Virus record (IMG/VR): IMGVR_UViG_3300042907_001290
Span: 1 to 30,938 of that record
Direction: 5' to 3' (one strand)
DNA length: 30,938 bases
Origin: a virus
The notes under the pieces were generated by a model. It worked only from the letters and a program-made list of their open reading frames with translations. It made no database searches and was not told the DNA's origin. A program made the translations under genes and the position numbers. This document shows positions 1-8,611 of this stretch, in pieces. How positions within the stretch are numbered: the first letter of the stretch is position 1; each line of letters starts with the position of its first letter.

Positions 1-1
1 G

Positions 2-751
2 TACATTGGCTTCTTAAAGAAAGCAATGCACGAAATTACGGGTGTACCTGAAACAGCATTAGGTCAGTTCCAGCCAGTTTCAAACACTTCTGGTGTAGCA
101 CTTTCTATTCAATACCAGCCAATGATGAACCGCTTCAACATGAAGCGCATTCACTTTACTAAGGGCCTGGAAAAGATTAACGAACTAATCATCCGTACTT
201 GTGCGGTGTTTGAACCTGAAACCCTCATGTATAACCCGACCTTGGGAGAACCACCAGAACAAGATCAGCTTTCACAGCTAGATCCAGCTGACCCTCTTAC
301 ATACCGCACTCAAACACATTGGCCAGAACCACTGCCAATTGACGTGCTTATTAAGCTTAACGAAGTACAAGCCAAAATGGCTTTGGGACTTGAATCCAAA
401 GAAGGTGCACTCCGCACATTGGGTGAAGAGTTCCCACGTGAAAAGCTTAGTGAAATCTTTGAAGAGCTACGTGACGACGCGGTTGATCAAGGTGCCTTAG
501 ACATGCTTAGGGCACAAATCAATCAAGCTGTAATGATGGCTACAGGTTTGTTACCAGGTCCTGGTGGATCATCAGTGCCTGCACCTTCTGAAGGTGCTAA
601 TGTAGCAAATGCAGGGAACCCGCAGGACCCACAAGGCCCCCTGCCTGGTACAGACGTAATGGGTGGACCAGTTGCGGGAATGGTAAACAATATAGTTGCA
701 AAAGCATACGGAGCTAGGTTTGCCCAAAGAAGGGTTCCTGACGAAGAATAA
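2..751 (+). CDS. Portal protein, C-terminal part (5' end outside window)
   Basis: The reading frame is open from the first bases of the window, so the gene begins upstream; the first in-window ATG at 26 is internal. The 249 visible residues have the character of the C-terminal half of a phage portal protein: a segment reading ITGVPETALGQ, then a long helical stretch (RFNMKRIHFTKGLEKINELIIRT without interruption by charged loops), then an acidic tail rich in Pro, Gly and Ala. Portal proteins form the dodecameric ring at the packaging vertex through which DNA enters and leaves. The position directly before scaffold and major capsid genes fits the usual head-gene order. The assignment rests on overall character and context; the clip and wing domains are not visible. 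Confidence 0.8.
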   Translation, partial: YIGFLKKAMHEITGVPETALGQFQPVSNTSGVALSIQYQPMMNRFNMKRIHFTKGLEKINELIIRTCAVFEPETLMYNPTLGEPPEQDQLSQLDPADPLTYRTQTHWPEPLPIDVLIKLNEVQAKMALGLESKEGALRTLGEEFPREKLSEIFEELRDDAVDQGALDMLRAQINQAVMMATGLLPGPGGSSVPAPSEGANVANAGNPQDPQGPLPGTDVMGGPVAGMVNNIVAKAYGARFAQRRVPDEE

Positions 752-800
752 TAAGTACATTAACTCAGTCCACATAAGCCCAACCAATAGAGGTAAAGAC

Positions 801-1580
801 ATGTCAGTTCAAAGCAGTGAAGACGGTATTACAATCCCTGTAATTCAAGAGCAAGCTCCTGTGCAGGAATCACGTGCCGAAGAGAAGTACTTTTCTGAAG
901 ATGAAGTCCAGAAGATTCGTCAGCAGGAAAAGGGCAAGATGTACAAGCGTCTTGAAGATGCTGACCATCGTGTCAAGTCAATGGAAGAGCAGTTGAACGT
1001 ACTCAGTTCTGAGCGTGAAAAGGCAATCAAAGAAGCTGAGGAGCGCGCTCGTAAAGAGTCAGAAATCCTCCGTCAGCGTGAAATTGAAGAGCTTTCCGCA
1101 AAAGAACTTCTCGCAAAGCGTGAAGACGAGTTCAACAGCCGTATTAACCAGGTTGAGCAGGAGTGGGGCCAGAAGTTCTCTGAACTTGAAAAGCAACGCC
1201 AAGCTCAAGATGCACTCCTTGAAAAAGAGCGCAGTCTTCAACAACTTGAGTCATACCGCCAACGACGTTTGCAAGTTGAGCAAGAAACAATTATCCCTGA
1301 ATTACGCGATCTGATTTCAGGTAACACTGAAGAAGAGATCGACAATAGCATTGCAGTACTTCGTGAACGAAGTAATGCTATAATCGAATCAATCCAGAGG
1401 ACGAGCCCACCAGCTCGCCCTAAGGGGGCGTCTTTAACGGCTCCTCCTTCTGGACCACTGGATAACCAATCGGAATATCAGACGTTAAGTGCGGAAGACA
1501 TCCGCAACATGCCGATGGATCAATACGTGAAGATGCGTGACAGGCTAATGAATGCCCGCCCTCAACGAGGTCGGTTTTAA
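801..1580 (+). CDS. Capsid scaffolding protein
   Basis: A 259-residue, very hydrophilic protein with a long predicted coiled coil (about residues 30-190) made of Glu, Lys, Arg and Gln heptads, ending in a basic tail after a short MPMDQYVKMRDRL segment. Phage scaffolds have this composition and use the C-terminal basic helix to bind the inside of the coat. It lies between portal and major capsid genes, the standard scaffold position. The frame is open further upstream to an ATG at 696, but that would overlap the portal gene by over 50 bases and lacks a ribosome site; the ATG at 801 has GAGGT 8-9 bases upstream. No protease domain is visible, so any prohead protease is probably encoded outside this window. 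Confidence 0.8.
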   Translation: MSVQSSEDGITIPVIQEQAPVQESRAEEKYFSEDEVQKIRQQEKGKMYKRLEDADHRVKSMEEQLNVLSSEREKAIKEAEERARKESEILRQREIEELSAKELLAKREDEFNSRINQVEQEWGQKFSELEKQRQAQDALLEKERSLQQLESYRQRRLQVEQETIIPELRDLISGNTEEEIDNSIAVLRERSNAIIESIQRTSPPARPKGASLTAPPSGPLDNQSEYQTLSAEDIRNMPMDQYVKMRDRLMNARPQRGRF

Positions 1581-1618
1581 CTAAAACCCAATAAACCTAT
1601 CCATCGGAGGATATTAAT

Positions 1619-2707
1619 ATGGCATTACCCGCCCCCCAAGGAGGTGCGATTACCGGAGCAGGACTGGCGTCAATTTCGACGACTGGCTACTCAAGTGATA
1701 GCACCCTTTCACCCGCAATCCAGCAGATCTGGTCCAAGGAAATCTTGTTCCAGGCTATGCCGGTTCTTCGTTTTGAACAGTTCGCTGTCAAGAAGACCGA
1801 GCTTGGCGTTCAGCCTGGTTTGACCATCAACTTCATGCGCTACAACAACTTGGCAGTCAGCGAAACCGCTGGCGCAGCCTTGTCAGAAGGTGTGCGTATG
1901 GAGCCGGTAGCCCTTTCGGCTAGCCAGATCCAGATCACCGTGTCAGAACACGGACAGGCTGTTGCCGTTACCGAATTGTTGCTCAACGCAGCATTCGATG
2001 ACGTTATGGCTTCGTCTTCACGTTTGCTCGGTCGTCACATGGCACAAAGCATGGACATCCAGGCTCGTAACACCCTCTACTCGAATGGTGTTCCGTTTGC
2101 TGGTGGATCAGCTGTAGCTCCGAGCGTTGTATTCGGTCGCAAGACCTTGGGTTCAACCCGTGGCTCAATTGCTCCGTACGATGCTGGCACCCTTGGTGTC
2201 GCTTCGTCGCCTGGCTACCTCAGCCCCGCATCAATCAAGGACGCAGTTGAAGTCCTCGCTGGTCAGAACATCCCGCGTTTGGGCGACACCTACGTGTGTT
2301 TCGTCCACCCGTCGCAGAGCCGCTCGCTCCGTGACTGGCCGGAATTCATTGAAGTCACGAAGTACGCCGCTCCCGGTAACTTCATGCTCGGTGAAATCGG
2401 TCGTTTGTACGACGTAGTGTTCATTGAGACCACGCAGGTCAAGCAGGGTCTCACGATTCCTGCCGACATTGACTCAGTGACCGCAGGCGCTCAGGCCCCT
2501 GACGCTTCGTCATACAGCGCAATCATGATTGGTGACAACGCATTCGGTCACGCTATTGCCCTCCCGGTTGAACTCCGTGACGGTGGTGTCATTGACTTCG
2601 GTCGTGAGCACGGCTTGGCTTGGTACGCAATTTGGGGCTTTGGTGTTATCACCCACGAATCCCGCGTCATCATCAACACCAAGGGTGGAGCAATTTCGTC
2701 CACCTGA
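1619..2707 (+). CDS. Major capsid protein
   Basis: A 362-residue protein with features of the HK97-fold coat family, closest in feel to the N4 gp56-like group: an N-terminal arm rich in Gly, Ala and Ser, then the segment LSPAIQQIWSKEILFQAMP, a long central helix with MAQSMDIQARNTLYS, and a C-terminal beta-rich region. It self-assembles into the icosahedral shell around the scaffold. The start has a strong GGAGG site 8 bases upstream. Codon use is clearly different from its neighbours: it favours C-ending codons (AAC, TTC, GTC, ACC, ATC) and AAG, and is richer in G+C, as expected of a very highly expressed gene. A hairpin follows 23 bases after the stop codon. Confidence 0.88.
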   Translation: MALPAPQGGAITGAGLASISTTGYSSDSTLSPAIQQIWSKEILFQAMPVLRFEQFAVKKTELGVQPGLTINFMRYNNLAVSETAGAALSEGVRMEPVALSASQIQITVSEHGQAVAVTELLLNAAFDDVMASSSRLLGRHMAQSMDIQARNTLYSNGVPFAGGSAVAPSVVFGRKTLGSTRGSIAPYDAGTLGVASSPGYLSPASIKDAVEVLAGQNIPRLGDTYVCFVHPSQSRSLRDWPEFIEVTKYAAPGNFMLGEIGRLYDVVFIETTQVKQGLTIPADIDSVTAGAQAPDASSYSAIMIGDNAFGHAIALPVELRDGGVIDFGREHGLAWYAIWGFGVITHESRVIINTKGGAISST

Positions 2708-2730
2708 GTTATCTAGTAAGAATGATGTAG

Positions 2731-2762
2731 TATGGTGGGGGTGGTTAATCACCCCCACCATA
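2731..2762 (+). terminator. Strong hairpin after the capsid gene (terminator, attenuator or processing site)
   Basis: A perfect 13-bp inverted repeat (arms 2731-2743 and 2750-2762) with a 6-base GTTAAT loop lies in the gap between the capsid gene and the next gene. The arms are GC-rich. The 3' flank is T-rich but lacks a run of consecutive Ts, so full intrinsic termination is uncertain. A partial terminator or an RNA-stabilising stem that raises capsid expression over downstream genes would fit. Confidence 0.65.
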
Positions 2763-2791
2763 TTCATTTATGTACCCAATAAGGAGAAATC

Positions 2792-3058
2792 ATGGCATCA
2801 ATTAAGAAGCCCGCAGCATTCACTGCTGAACAAGTTGAAGATCAAGACGAGTTTGATTCGGAAAACGAAGTTGTTGTTGCAGAACCAGTGACAGTAATGT
2901 CTGCAGACAGCAATTACGTAAACGCCCGTGTTAAGGGAACATGGAAAATGTTCTGGGGCAGCGATTCTTTTGATTTTGTTGATGGCAAGCGTTACAAGCT
3001 CCCCAAGGATTTGTATGCCTACCTTCGCAAGAGCAGCAACATCTACGACACCCTCTGA
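2792..3058 (+). CDS. Small hypothetical protein, possible head or neck component
   Basis: An 88-residue protein preceded by AAGGAG 7 bases before ATG. The first 35 residues are acidic and probably disordered. The second half is compact, with alternating aromatic and charged residues (GTWKMFWGSDSFDFVDGKRY, then a short helix ending in NIYDTL). I do not recognise a family. Its place directly after the capsid gene, separated from it by a hairpin, is where decoration or head-completion proteins are often found, which is the only basis for suggesting a structural role. The stop codon is 8 bases before the next gene. Confidence 0.7.
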   Translation: MASIKKPAAFTAEQVEDQDEFDSENEVVVAEPVTVMSADSNYVNARVKGTWKMFWGSDSFDFVDGKRYKLPKDLYAYLRKSSNIYDTL

Positions 3059-3066
3059 GGTAACCG

Positions 3067-4416
3067 ATGGCCTATATCATTCCCAACGCAACTGATACCA
3101 CTTCAGGTAACAAGTATGCAGTTCTAGACCAGGCTGAGCCAGACTCAATTGACTTTGAGATTCTTGGCAATGATAAGACTGGTGTTATTAGCGGTTGCTC
3201 TGTAACTGTTACTACTGCTGGTAGTAACTCTGCGGTATCAGTTGCTGGGGGTGTGGTCGTACTTAATAATGTGGTCTACACAGTTGATGGAAACAGTTTC
3301 TTAAATATTCCACAACCACCAACTACTTCTACCTTTGGGCGATTTGACTTGATTGTAGCTCGTCTTTCTGGTTCTGTAATGGTTTTAACTGGCCTTTACG
3401 GAACAGAGTCTGCGTCAAACCCAACTCATCCTAAATCCTCTAGTCGTTTGGTTTCTACACTTGGAGTAGACGTTTTGTCTTACTTCAACCCTACTACCGA
3501 CGTAGTTTTGGCTTCTGTGTACCGTGCTCAAGGTATTCCAACGATTCTTGCATCACACATTGTTGATAAGCGTCGTGATATCAATACTCCAATTGCTTAC
3601 CGTGCAGCTGCTTATCCGGCGGCTACCACAGGTGATATTGGTGACCTTTACTTGCGTACATCTACGCTTTTAACTGGCGAATCTGGTGTCCACGTAAAGC
3701 GCGATGCATCTACGTGGATTCAATTAGCAATTACCCCTATTGATCCAGGTGTACCGATTGGTACTGTTATTACCTGGGTATCTCCAGTTGCACCTAATGG
3801 TGCTGTTTGGATGGAGTGTGACGGTGATGCAATTAGCCGTACTACTTATGCTTCTCTATATACAGTGCTTACAAACAGTGGAGCTACATTTCCTTATGGT
3901 AACGGTAATGGCTCAACAACTTTCAACCTCCCAGATTTTCGCGGTTTCTATATGGCTGGCCTACCATCTGCTGGTGGAGCATTAGGAACTGCTGCTGGCA
4001 ACTTTGATAATACAATTGATATTGGATTAATCAACATACCTTCCCATCAACACAGCATTGACCATGGGCATACTGGAACTGCACAAGAGGGTGGAGTCCA
4101 CACTCACACCTCAAGCAATAGTGATCAAGATTTTGCTACTCGTTTGCGAAGTACTTATCCGCCAAATGGTTATCTTGCTTTGTACGATAGTGATCAAAAT
4201 GGTTACGGTGATGGTGTAACTTACGCAGGTGGTACAACTCCAGGTATGGCAGTTAGCTATGCAAATGAAACTTCACCTGCTCCAGAACACACTCATACAG
4301 TTAACATACCTGGTTCAAGTGGTTTGGTATCTGGTTTTGCTGGACAGACTACTCCTACTTCTATCAACATTCAGCCAAACACAATGTACGTTAAGTACTA
4401 CATCCGTTACGCATGA
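3067..4416 (+). CDS. Tail fibre / receptor-binding protein with collar domain
   Basis: A 449-residue protein. Residues 1-150 form a beta-rich N-terminal domain. Residues about 231-300 match the phage tail collar domain (IGTVITWV, then WMECDGDAISRTTYASLY, then FNLPDFRGFYMAG). The C-terminal 125 residues carry repeated H-x-H motifs (HQH, HGH, HTH, HTH), like the metal-coordinating histidines in the T4 gp12 receptor-binding region, and end in IQPNTMYVKYYIRYA, typical of collar proteins. It would trimerise and bind the host surface. The start has GAGGT 5 bases upstream. Odd: it is encoded between head and neck genes, far from the other baseplate genes, which suggests acquisition as a movable host-range cassette. 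Confidence 0.85.
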   Translation: MAYIIPNATDTTSGNKYAVLDQAEPDSIDFEILGNDKTGVISGCSVTVTTAGSNSAVSVAGGVVVLNNVVYTVDGNSFLNIPQPPTTSTFGRFDLIVARLSGSVMVLTGLYGTESASNPTHPKSSSRLVSTLGVDVLSYFNPTTDVVLASVYRAQGIPTILASHIVDKRRDINTPIAYRAAAYPAATTGDIGDLYLRTSTLLTGESGVHVKRDASTWIQLAITPIDPGVPIGTVITWVSPVAPNGAVWMECDGDAISRTTYASLYTVLTNSGATFPYGNGNGSTTFNLPDFRGFYMAGLPSAGGALGTAAGNFDNTIDIGLINIPSHQHSIDHGHTGTAQEGGVHTHTSSNSDQDFATRLRSTYPPNGYLALYDSDQNGYGDGVTYAGGTTPGMAVSYANETSPAPEHTHTVNIPGSSGLVSGFAGQTTPTSINIQPNTMYVKYYIRYA

Positions 4417-4556
4417 GTAACCTCCCTAAACCTACAAACATCCCTGCTGAGCAGGTAGTTTTAAAGCGCACTGTTTCAAGTGCACGCCATCGAGAGACAC
4501 AACCCGCTTACAATCAGCCTAAACAGGACACTCTTCCGCCATCCAGCAACATCTAG
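4413..4556 (+). CDS. Very small ORF, hypothetical
   Basis: A 47-residue ORF starting at an ATG that overlaps the stop of the tail fibre gene (ATGA), so it is probably translated by coupling. The product is rich in Pro, Gln, Ser and Thr, has no predicted membrane segment, and looks disordered. It fills the gap between the fibre and neck genes almost exactly, ending 12 bases before the next start. No family is recognised. It could be a real small protein or a residue of a longer gene. Confidence 0.5.
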   Translation: MSNLPKPTNIPAEQVVLKRTVSSARHRETQPAYNQPKQDTLPPSSNI

Positions 4557-4568
4557 TACACTATAGAC

Positions 4569-5366
4569 GTGGCCACTTTTGCTGATATAAGCACAATTGC
4601 TCGTACTTACCTACGAGACTTCCCAAGGTTCTTTCAAGTAACCTTTGATGCCGCTGGGCGTACCTATGAGCTGGGTCATGTCAACATTGACACATCCAGT
4701 ATCTGGATCGCAACATATACATCTGGTGGGGCTACCACAGAACTTGCTTCAACAAGTTATGTACTTGATGAGCGTAATGGTATTTTACGCCTTGCTACTT
4801 TGCCAGCTTCTGGATCAAAGATAATGATTGAAGGGTACTACTACGAGTGGCTTACTCCTGCTGATCTTGACTTCTATTCACAGCGCGCTTTAGAAAAGCA
4901 CATCCGTGACCTTGGAGTAGGTATTGACGGGATGTCTGAAGTACTCATTAACGCAATTGGTATTGCCGCTATCTGTGAGTCTTTGTGGGCTCTAATGACC
5001 GAGTTCAGCCGTGATATTGATGTAATTACATCTGAGTCTGTGCATATTCCTGCCAGCCAACGTTTCCGCATGGCTCAATCTCTTCTATCCCAATGGGAAG
5101 GGGAGTATCAGCGTCACGCTACTGCTCTTAACATTGGTATTGACCGCATTGAAGTCTTTAGTTTGCGACGTACATCACGTACAACTAACCGGCTTATCCC
5201 GCTATATAAGCCTAAGGAATTTGGTGACTACTCACCCATGGAACGCCTGTGGCCAGATGTTGACCCTGGCATCATGAACCGCGAGGTGCTTGAAGACGAC
5301 TTGCGCACAGATGTGTACATTGACACTACCCCAAGGTCTGGGCAGACCACTAACGCCTATTACTAA
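4569..5366 (+). CDS. Neck / head-to-tail adaptor protein (candidate)
   Basis: A 265-residue protein starting at GTG; a stop codon lies in frame 15 bases upstream and the first internal ATG is 86 codons in, so GTG is the only reasonable start, although no clear ribosome site is visible. Residues 1-95 are beta-rich; residues 95-200 are helical, with a hydrophobic core. Position after the capsid genes and before the tail terminator, plus size, suggest the adaptor that docks on the portal or the neck ring. The assignment is from gene order. The stop overlaps the next start (TAATG). Confidence 0.6.
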   Translation: MATFADISTIARTYLRDFPRFFQVTFDAAGRTYELGHVNIDTSSIWIATYTSGGATTELASTSYVLDERNGILRLATLPASGSKIMIEGYYYEWLTPADLDFYSQRALEKHIRDLGVGIDGMSEVLINAIGIAAICESLWALMTEFSRDIDVITSESVHIPASQRFRMAQSLLSQWEGEYQRHATALNIGIDRIEVFSLRRTSRTTNRLIPLYKPKEFGDYSPMERLWPDVDPGIMNREVLEDDLRTDVYIDTTPRSGQTTNAYY

Positions 5367-5902
5367 TGGATGTCCGTAGAGAACTTGACATTATTAATAA
5401 ACATTTTCGTAGGCACCATAAGGTAGCCAACGAAACTGTAGTTTGGTATGAGTTTAATATCCTTGGTTCTGCCAGCGTAAATAGCATTTATGATGATGTT
5501 TACGACGAAGGTATTCGTGGAACTGGTGGAAGATCCTATAAAGATGGCGTAATTATTCCAATTATGTTGGGGTCTGAAAATGAAGATCAAAAGAGAGCCA
5601 TTCCAGAAGCTCGCCAACCAGTTCAAACAATGGACATTTTTGTGTCAATTAAAGATTTACGCGATGCCGGTATATCTACACCATACGAGTATCGTAATCA
5701 TTTAAATGATTTATTTTTGTATGACGGTCGGTACTACGCGGTGTATGACTACAAAGTTAGGGGTCGTCTAAAGGACGATATCTTTGTACTTATTTCAGGT
5801 CAAGAGACATTCATTAACCAAGAGTTCCTAAATGACCCAGGCCCTGGTGCGCTTGGTTTAGACAACTTTCCTTGGCCTGCAACACTTCCAATAATAGAGT
5901 AG
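5366..5902 (+). CDS. Neck / head-closure protein (candidate)
   Basis: A 178-residue, soluble, beta-rich protein beginning one base inside the stop of the previous gene. It has an early segment KVANETVVWYEFN and a middle region with VQTMDIFVSIKDLRDAGI and DGRYYAVYDYKVRGRL, compatible with a small beta-barrel connector of the head-closure type. No catalytic motif is visible. The role is inferred from its place in the portal-to-sheath interval of contractile-tailed phages, where two neck proteins, a completion protein and a tail terminator usually occur in that order. Confidence 0.55.
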   Translation: MDVRRELDIINKHFRRHHKVANETVVWYEFNILGSASVNSIYDDVYDEGIRGTGGRSYKDGVIIPIMLGSENEDQKRAIPEARQPVQTMDIFVSIKDLRDAGISTPYEYRNHLNDLFLYDGRYYAVYDYKVRGRLKDDIFVLISGQETFINQEFLNDPGPGALGLDNFPWPATLPIIE

Positions 5903-5911
5903 AATAGGAGT

Positions 5912-5929
5912 ACTCAACGAGCGTTGAGT
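5912..5929 (+). repeat. Short perfect inverted repeat before a tail-completion gene
   Basis: Seven-base arms, ACTCAAC and GTTGAGT, flank a GAGC loop. The hairpin lies 32 bases before the preferred ATG at 5961 and directly after an AGGAG sequence at 5906-5910, and it overlaps an alternative GTG at 5928. It could shape ribosome access to this gene. Confidence 0.5.
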
Positions 5930-5960
5930 GCCCCAACTGCCCAGACTCGGAGAGTGCGCC

Positions 5961-6341
5961 ATGCGATTGGCTTCCTCAAAACCTTCTTCTTTGAGTCTTT
6001 CACTTGCTGCTCTTTTAATTGGTTCTACCGGTCTTGATAAGCAATTTACTAAATCAACTGGCGTAAATACTAAAACCCGTAAACTTGCAGCTAAATACCA
6101 GGCTGAAGTTCGTAAGTACGCCAAGACCCAAGAGGGTTGGTCTGAAATTGCTGATTCTCTTAAAGTTTCTATTTCAAATAGTAATTCTGTAAAAGTTTCA
6201 ATTGATGGTTCAAAAGAAGTTAAAGAAAAAGCCAAGATGCTTGAGTACGGTACTGGTGAAAAATCACCTAACGCTCTTATTAGGACATTTGAATCTAAGT
6301 TTAATGATGATGTACAAATGTCACTTAGGGGTTACAAATGA
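5961..6341 (+). CDS. Tail-completion protein (candidate, HK97 gp10-like)
   Basis: A 126-residue basic protein. The frame is also open from a GTG at 5928, but ATG at 5961 has CGGAGAG 7-8 bases upstream and avoids starting within a hairpin, so it is preferred. The C-terminal region KAKMLEYGTGEKSPNALIRTF resembles the pattern of HK97 gp10-type proteins (a 'LEYGT...P.P.lR..F' core), which join head and tail. It is the third gene of the neck cluster and overlaps the next gene by four bases (ATGA). The family call is based on this short motif and the location only. Confidence 0.5.
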   Translation: MRLASSKPSSLSLSLAALLIGSTGLDKQFTKSTGVNTKTRKLAAKYQAEVRKYAKTQEGWSEIADSLKVSISNSNSVKVSIDGSKEVKEKAKMLEYGTGEKSPNALIRTFESKFNDDVQMSLRGYK

Positions 6342-7042
6342 GTAACCCTGGATTCCTCCTGGCAGAAGATGCTGCTGTAAAAGCCAGGTTTGCCAACATT
6401 GCTGTTTCGGATGACCGAGAAGCAACTCGCGTTGCTGATGTGTTCTTTAGATATCCGGATGGTGAAAAAGAAAAAAACTACCCATTTATTACCATTGAAA
6501 ACGTAGGCATTACCCATAATAGGGCGTTACAGCATTCTGAACAGAACTATTACTACAGTAATGACTTTGCTGGAGCTTCACTTTCGCCGTCCTTTATTGA
6601 CTACTTTCCATCAGAATTAGATGCTGCTGGTATGTCTACTGCGCTTGGTGCAGGTTCTTACTTAAAAATGGATTCCTTTGTGCCGGTTACCTTGATCTAC
6701 CAGGTATCTACATACGCACGAAGTGCTTTACATGACCGTCAACTTACATCAAAAATTATGCGCCGAGTAGTCCCTTTGCGCAAAGGTTTTATTGATGTCC
6801 CAGAGGATGGGACAATCCGTAGGTTTGACCTCATGTCTTGGGGTAACAGTGACCTTCTTGATGGAGAAGCTGGTTACCGTAAGAGAATCTTTAGAAAAGT
6901 GTACACAATTCACATGTCAGCCGAGATACCTGCTTCAGATATGACCACCCTCAAGCACGTCACCTCTGTTATTGGTAAGATAACAAACATAAACAATTCG
7001 AGTAATTCTGTATTCATCCCGCCGTTTCAGGAGGTCTTTTAA
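6338..7042 (+). CDS. Tail terminator protein (candidate)
   Basis: A 234-residue protein immediately upstream of the sheath gene, overlapping it by one base (TAATG) and overlapping the previous gene by four. It has mixed alpha and beta character, with the segments YPFITIENVGITHNRA, VPVTLIYQVSTYARS and RKRIFRKVYTIHMSAEIP; this alternating strand pattern is compatible with the small alpha/beta fold of tail terminators that cap the tube and sheath and attach to the neck. No clear sequence signature is present; the call is from gene order. Confidence 0.55.
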   Translation: MSNPGFLLAEDAAVKARFANIAVSDDREATRVADVFFRYPDGEKEKNYPFITIENVGITHNRALQHSEQNYYYSNDFAGASLSPSFIDYFPSELDAAGMSTALGAGSYLKMDSFVPVTLIYQVSTYARSALHDRQLTSKIMRRVVPLRKGFIDVPEDGTIRRFDLMSWGNSDLLDGEAGYRKRIFRKVYTIHMSAEIPASDMTTLKHVTSVIGKITNINNSSNSVFIPPFQEVF

Positions 7043-8601
7043 TGCCCACATATTCAACCCCAGGTGTATACGTAAGTGAATCAACGTTAGTTAACAGCAC
7101 ACAACGTTCTAACAACGCTAATTCAACTGCCGTATTCTTTGGAACCGCCCCGCGCGGTCCACTTGCTGCAACTTTAATTAACTCATGGAGTGGCTTTAAG
7201 TCACTTTATGGTGACATTAGTACTAACCATGAACTTGGTTACGCTGTTTACCATTTCTTTGCAAATGGTGGTCGTGAAGCCTACATTGTTCGTGTATTGA
7301 GTTCATCGGCAACAACTGCCACGGCAACGCTTATGTACTACCCAACTGGTTCTGGTGCCTCTACAGCGTTATTGACGATGAGTGCAGAAAGCCCAGGAGC
7401 ATGGGCTGATGGTACGGCTTCAGGAAAGGGCTTGTCAGTTAAAGTTAACTCAGATAACCGTACTGGAGCAATAACAGCAACAGGCACGGTTATTCCTAGT
7501 TTTAACTTGACGGTTTATCTTGATGGTGTTGAAGTTGAACGTTGGAATGAAATTTCAACAGATCCTGCAAATAACCGATATGCGCCTACTGTATTAAATA
7601 CCTACTCGCAGTACATTACTAACTCTTATGTTGGTGCATCAGTTGGTGCCGTGACTTCAGCAAGTGCTTCTTGGGCTTTTGTTACAACCGAAAAGAAGTT
7701 TTCCGCAGCAGTTGATGGAAGTGCAGTTGTTGATGGAGACTACACGACTGCTATTAACAATAGACTTGAAACAATTGAAGGTGTCCTCATTTTGAATGCA
7801 GTTGGACAAACTAGCGTTAGTGTTGTAAACGCCCTTATTGCTAAGGCCACAAATCGTGGTAATTCCTTTGTTGTTATTGACCCATCAACTTCTACAGACC
7901 CTGCCACCATTGGTGCAGGTACTGTAATGGGTTACACCTCTTCGTCATACGCAGCGGTGTACTACCCAATGCTTAAGATGGCCGATCCAACCAAGACTGG
8001 ACCTGCTGCAATTCGTGACACCTACCCAGGTGGAGCGGTTGTTGGAGCGTACATTCGTTCAGAAGTAACTCGTACGGTTGCTAAGGCACCTGCAGGGTAT
8101 GGAACTGATGTTCGCAATGCAATTGGCCTTACTACTACATTTACACCAACAGACGCAGACACTCTTTACGCAAACTACGGTATTAACTTGTTTAAGTCAG
8201 TTCCTGGAGCAGGAGTTATCATTAATGGTACTCGCACCCTTGACAAGCTTTCACCCGGCAAGTACATCCCAATCCGCCGTTCGCTCAACTACATCAAGCA
8301 GTCCCTCAAGGACGCAACGCAATTTGCAGTGTTCGAGCCCAACGATCAGCGTCTGTGGGACCGTATCAGCATGACAACGGCTGCTTTCCTTGGAGAGTTC
8401 TGGCGTGCAGGTGGTCTTAAGGGTGCAAACTCTGCAGACGCTTTTTACGTTACTTGTAACAGCACCAACAATACGTCAACCACTATCAACAACGGTGAAG
8501 TACGCCTTGAGGTTGGAGTAGCCCTACAATACCCAGCCGAATTTATTGTAATTAACGTCAGTCAATGGACTGGCGGCTCTAACACCGTATCGAATCTCTA
8601 A
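7042..8601 (+). CDS. Contractile tail sheath protein
   Basis: A 519-residue sheath subunit. The N-terminus begins MPTYSTPGVYVSE, the typical start of phage sheath proteins, followed by TAVFFGTAPRGPL and a domain reading FFANGGREAYIVRVL. The central region (about residues 90-250) is variable and threonine-rich, as expected of the outer domain. The C-terminal region (about 390-510: RSLNYIKQSLKDATQFAVFEPND, then EVGVALQYPAEFIVINV) is the conserved interlocking domain. Hexameric rings stack around the tube and contract on infection. The 8220-8400 part of the gene uses more C-ending codons than the rest, matching the conserved segment of a highly expressed protein. Confidence 0.93.
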   Translation: MPTYSTPGVYVSESTLVNSTQRSNNANSTAVFFGTAPRGPLAATLINSWSGFKSLYGDISTNHELGYAVYHFFANGGREAYIVRVLSSSATTATATLMYYPTGSGASTALLTMSAESPGAWADGTASGKGLSVKVNSDNRTGAITATGTVIPSFNLTVYLDGVEVERWNEISTDPANNRYAPTVLNTYSQYITNSYVGASVGAVTSASASWAFVTTEKKFSAAVDGSAVVDGDYTTAINNRLETIEGVLILNAVGQTSVSVVNALIAKATNRGNSFVVIDPSTSTDPATIGAGTVMGYTSSSYAAVYYPMLKMADPTKTGPAAIRDTYPGGAVVGAYIRSEVTRTVAKAPAGYGTDVRNAIGLTTTFTPTDADTLYANYGINLFKSVPGAGVIINGTRTLDKLSPGKYIPIRRSLNYIKQSLKDATQFAVFEPNDQRLWDRISMTTAAFLGEFWRAGGLKGANSADAFYVTCNSTNNTSTTINNGEVRLEVGVALQYPAEFIVINVSQWTGGSNTVSNL

Positions 8602-8611
8602 GGAGTAATAA

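Noticed and set aside
696-800. Upstream ATG extension of the scaffold gene
   Set aside because: It would overlap the portal gene and has no ribosome site, whereas ATG at 801 does.
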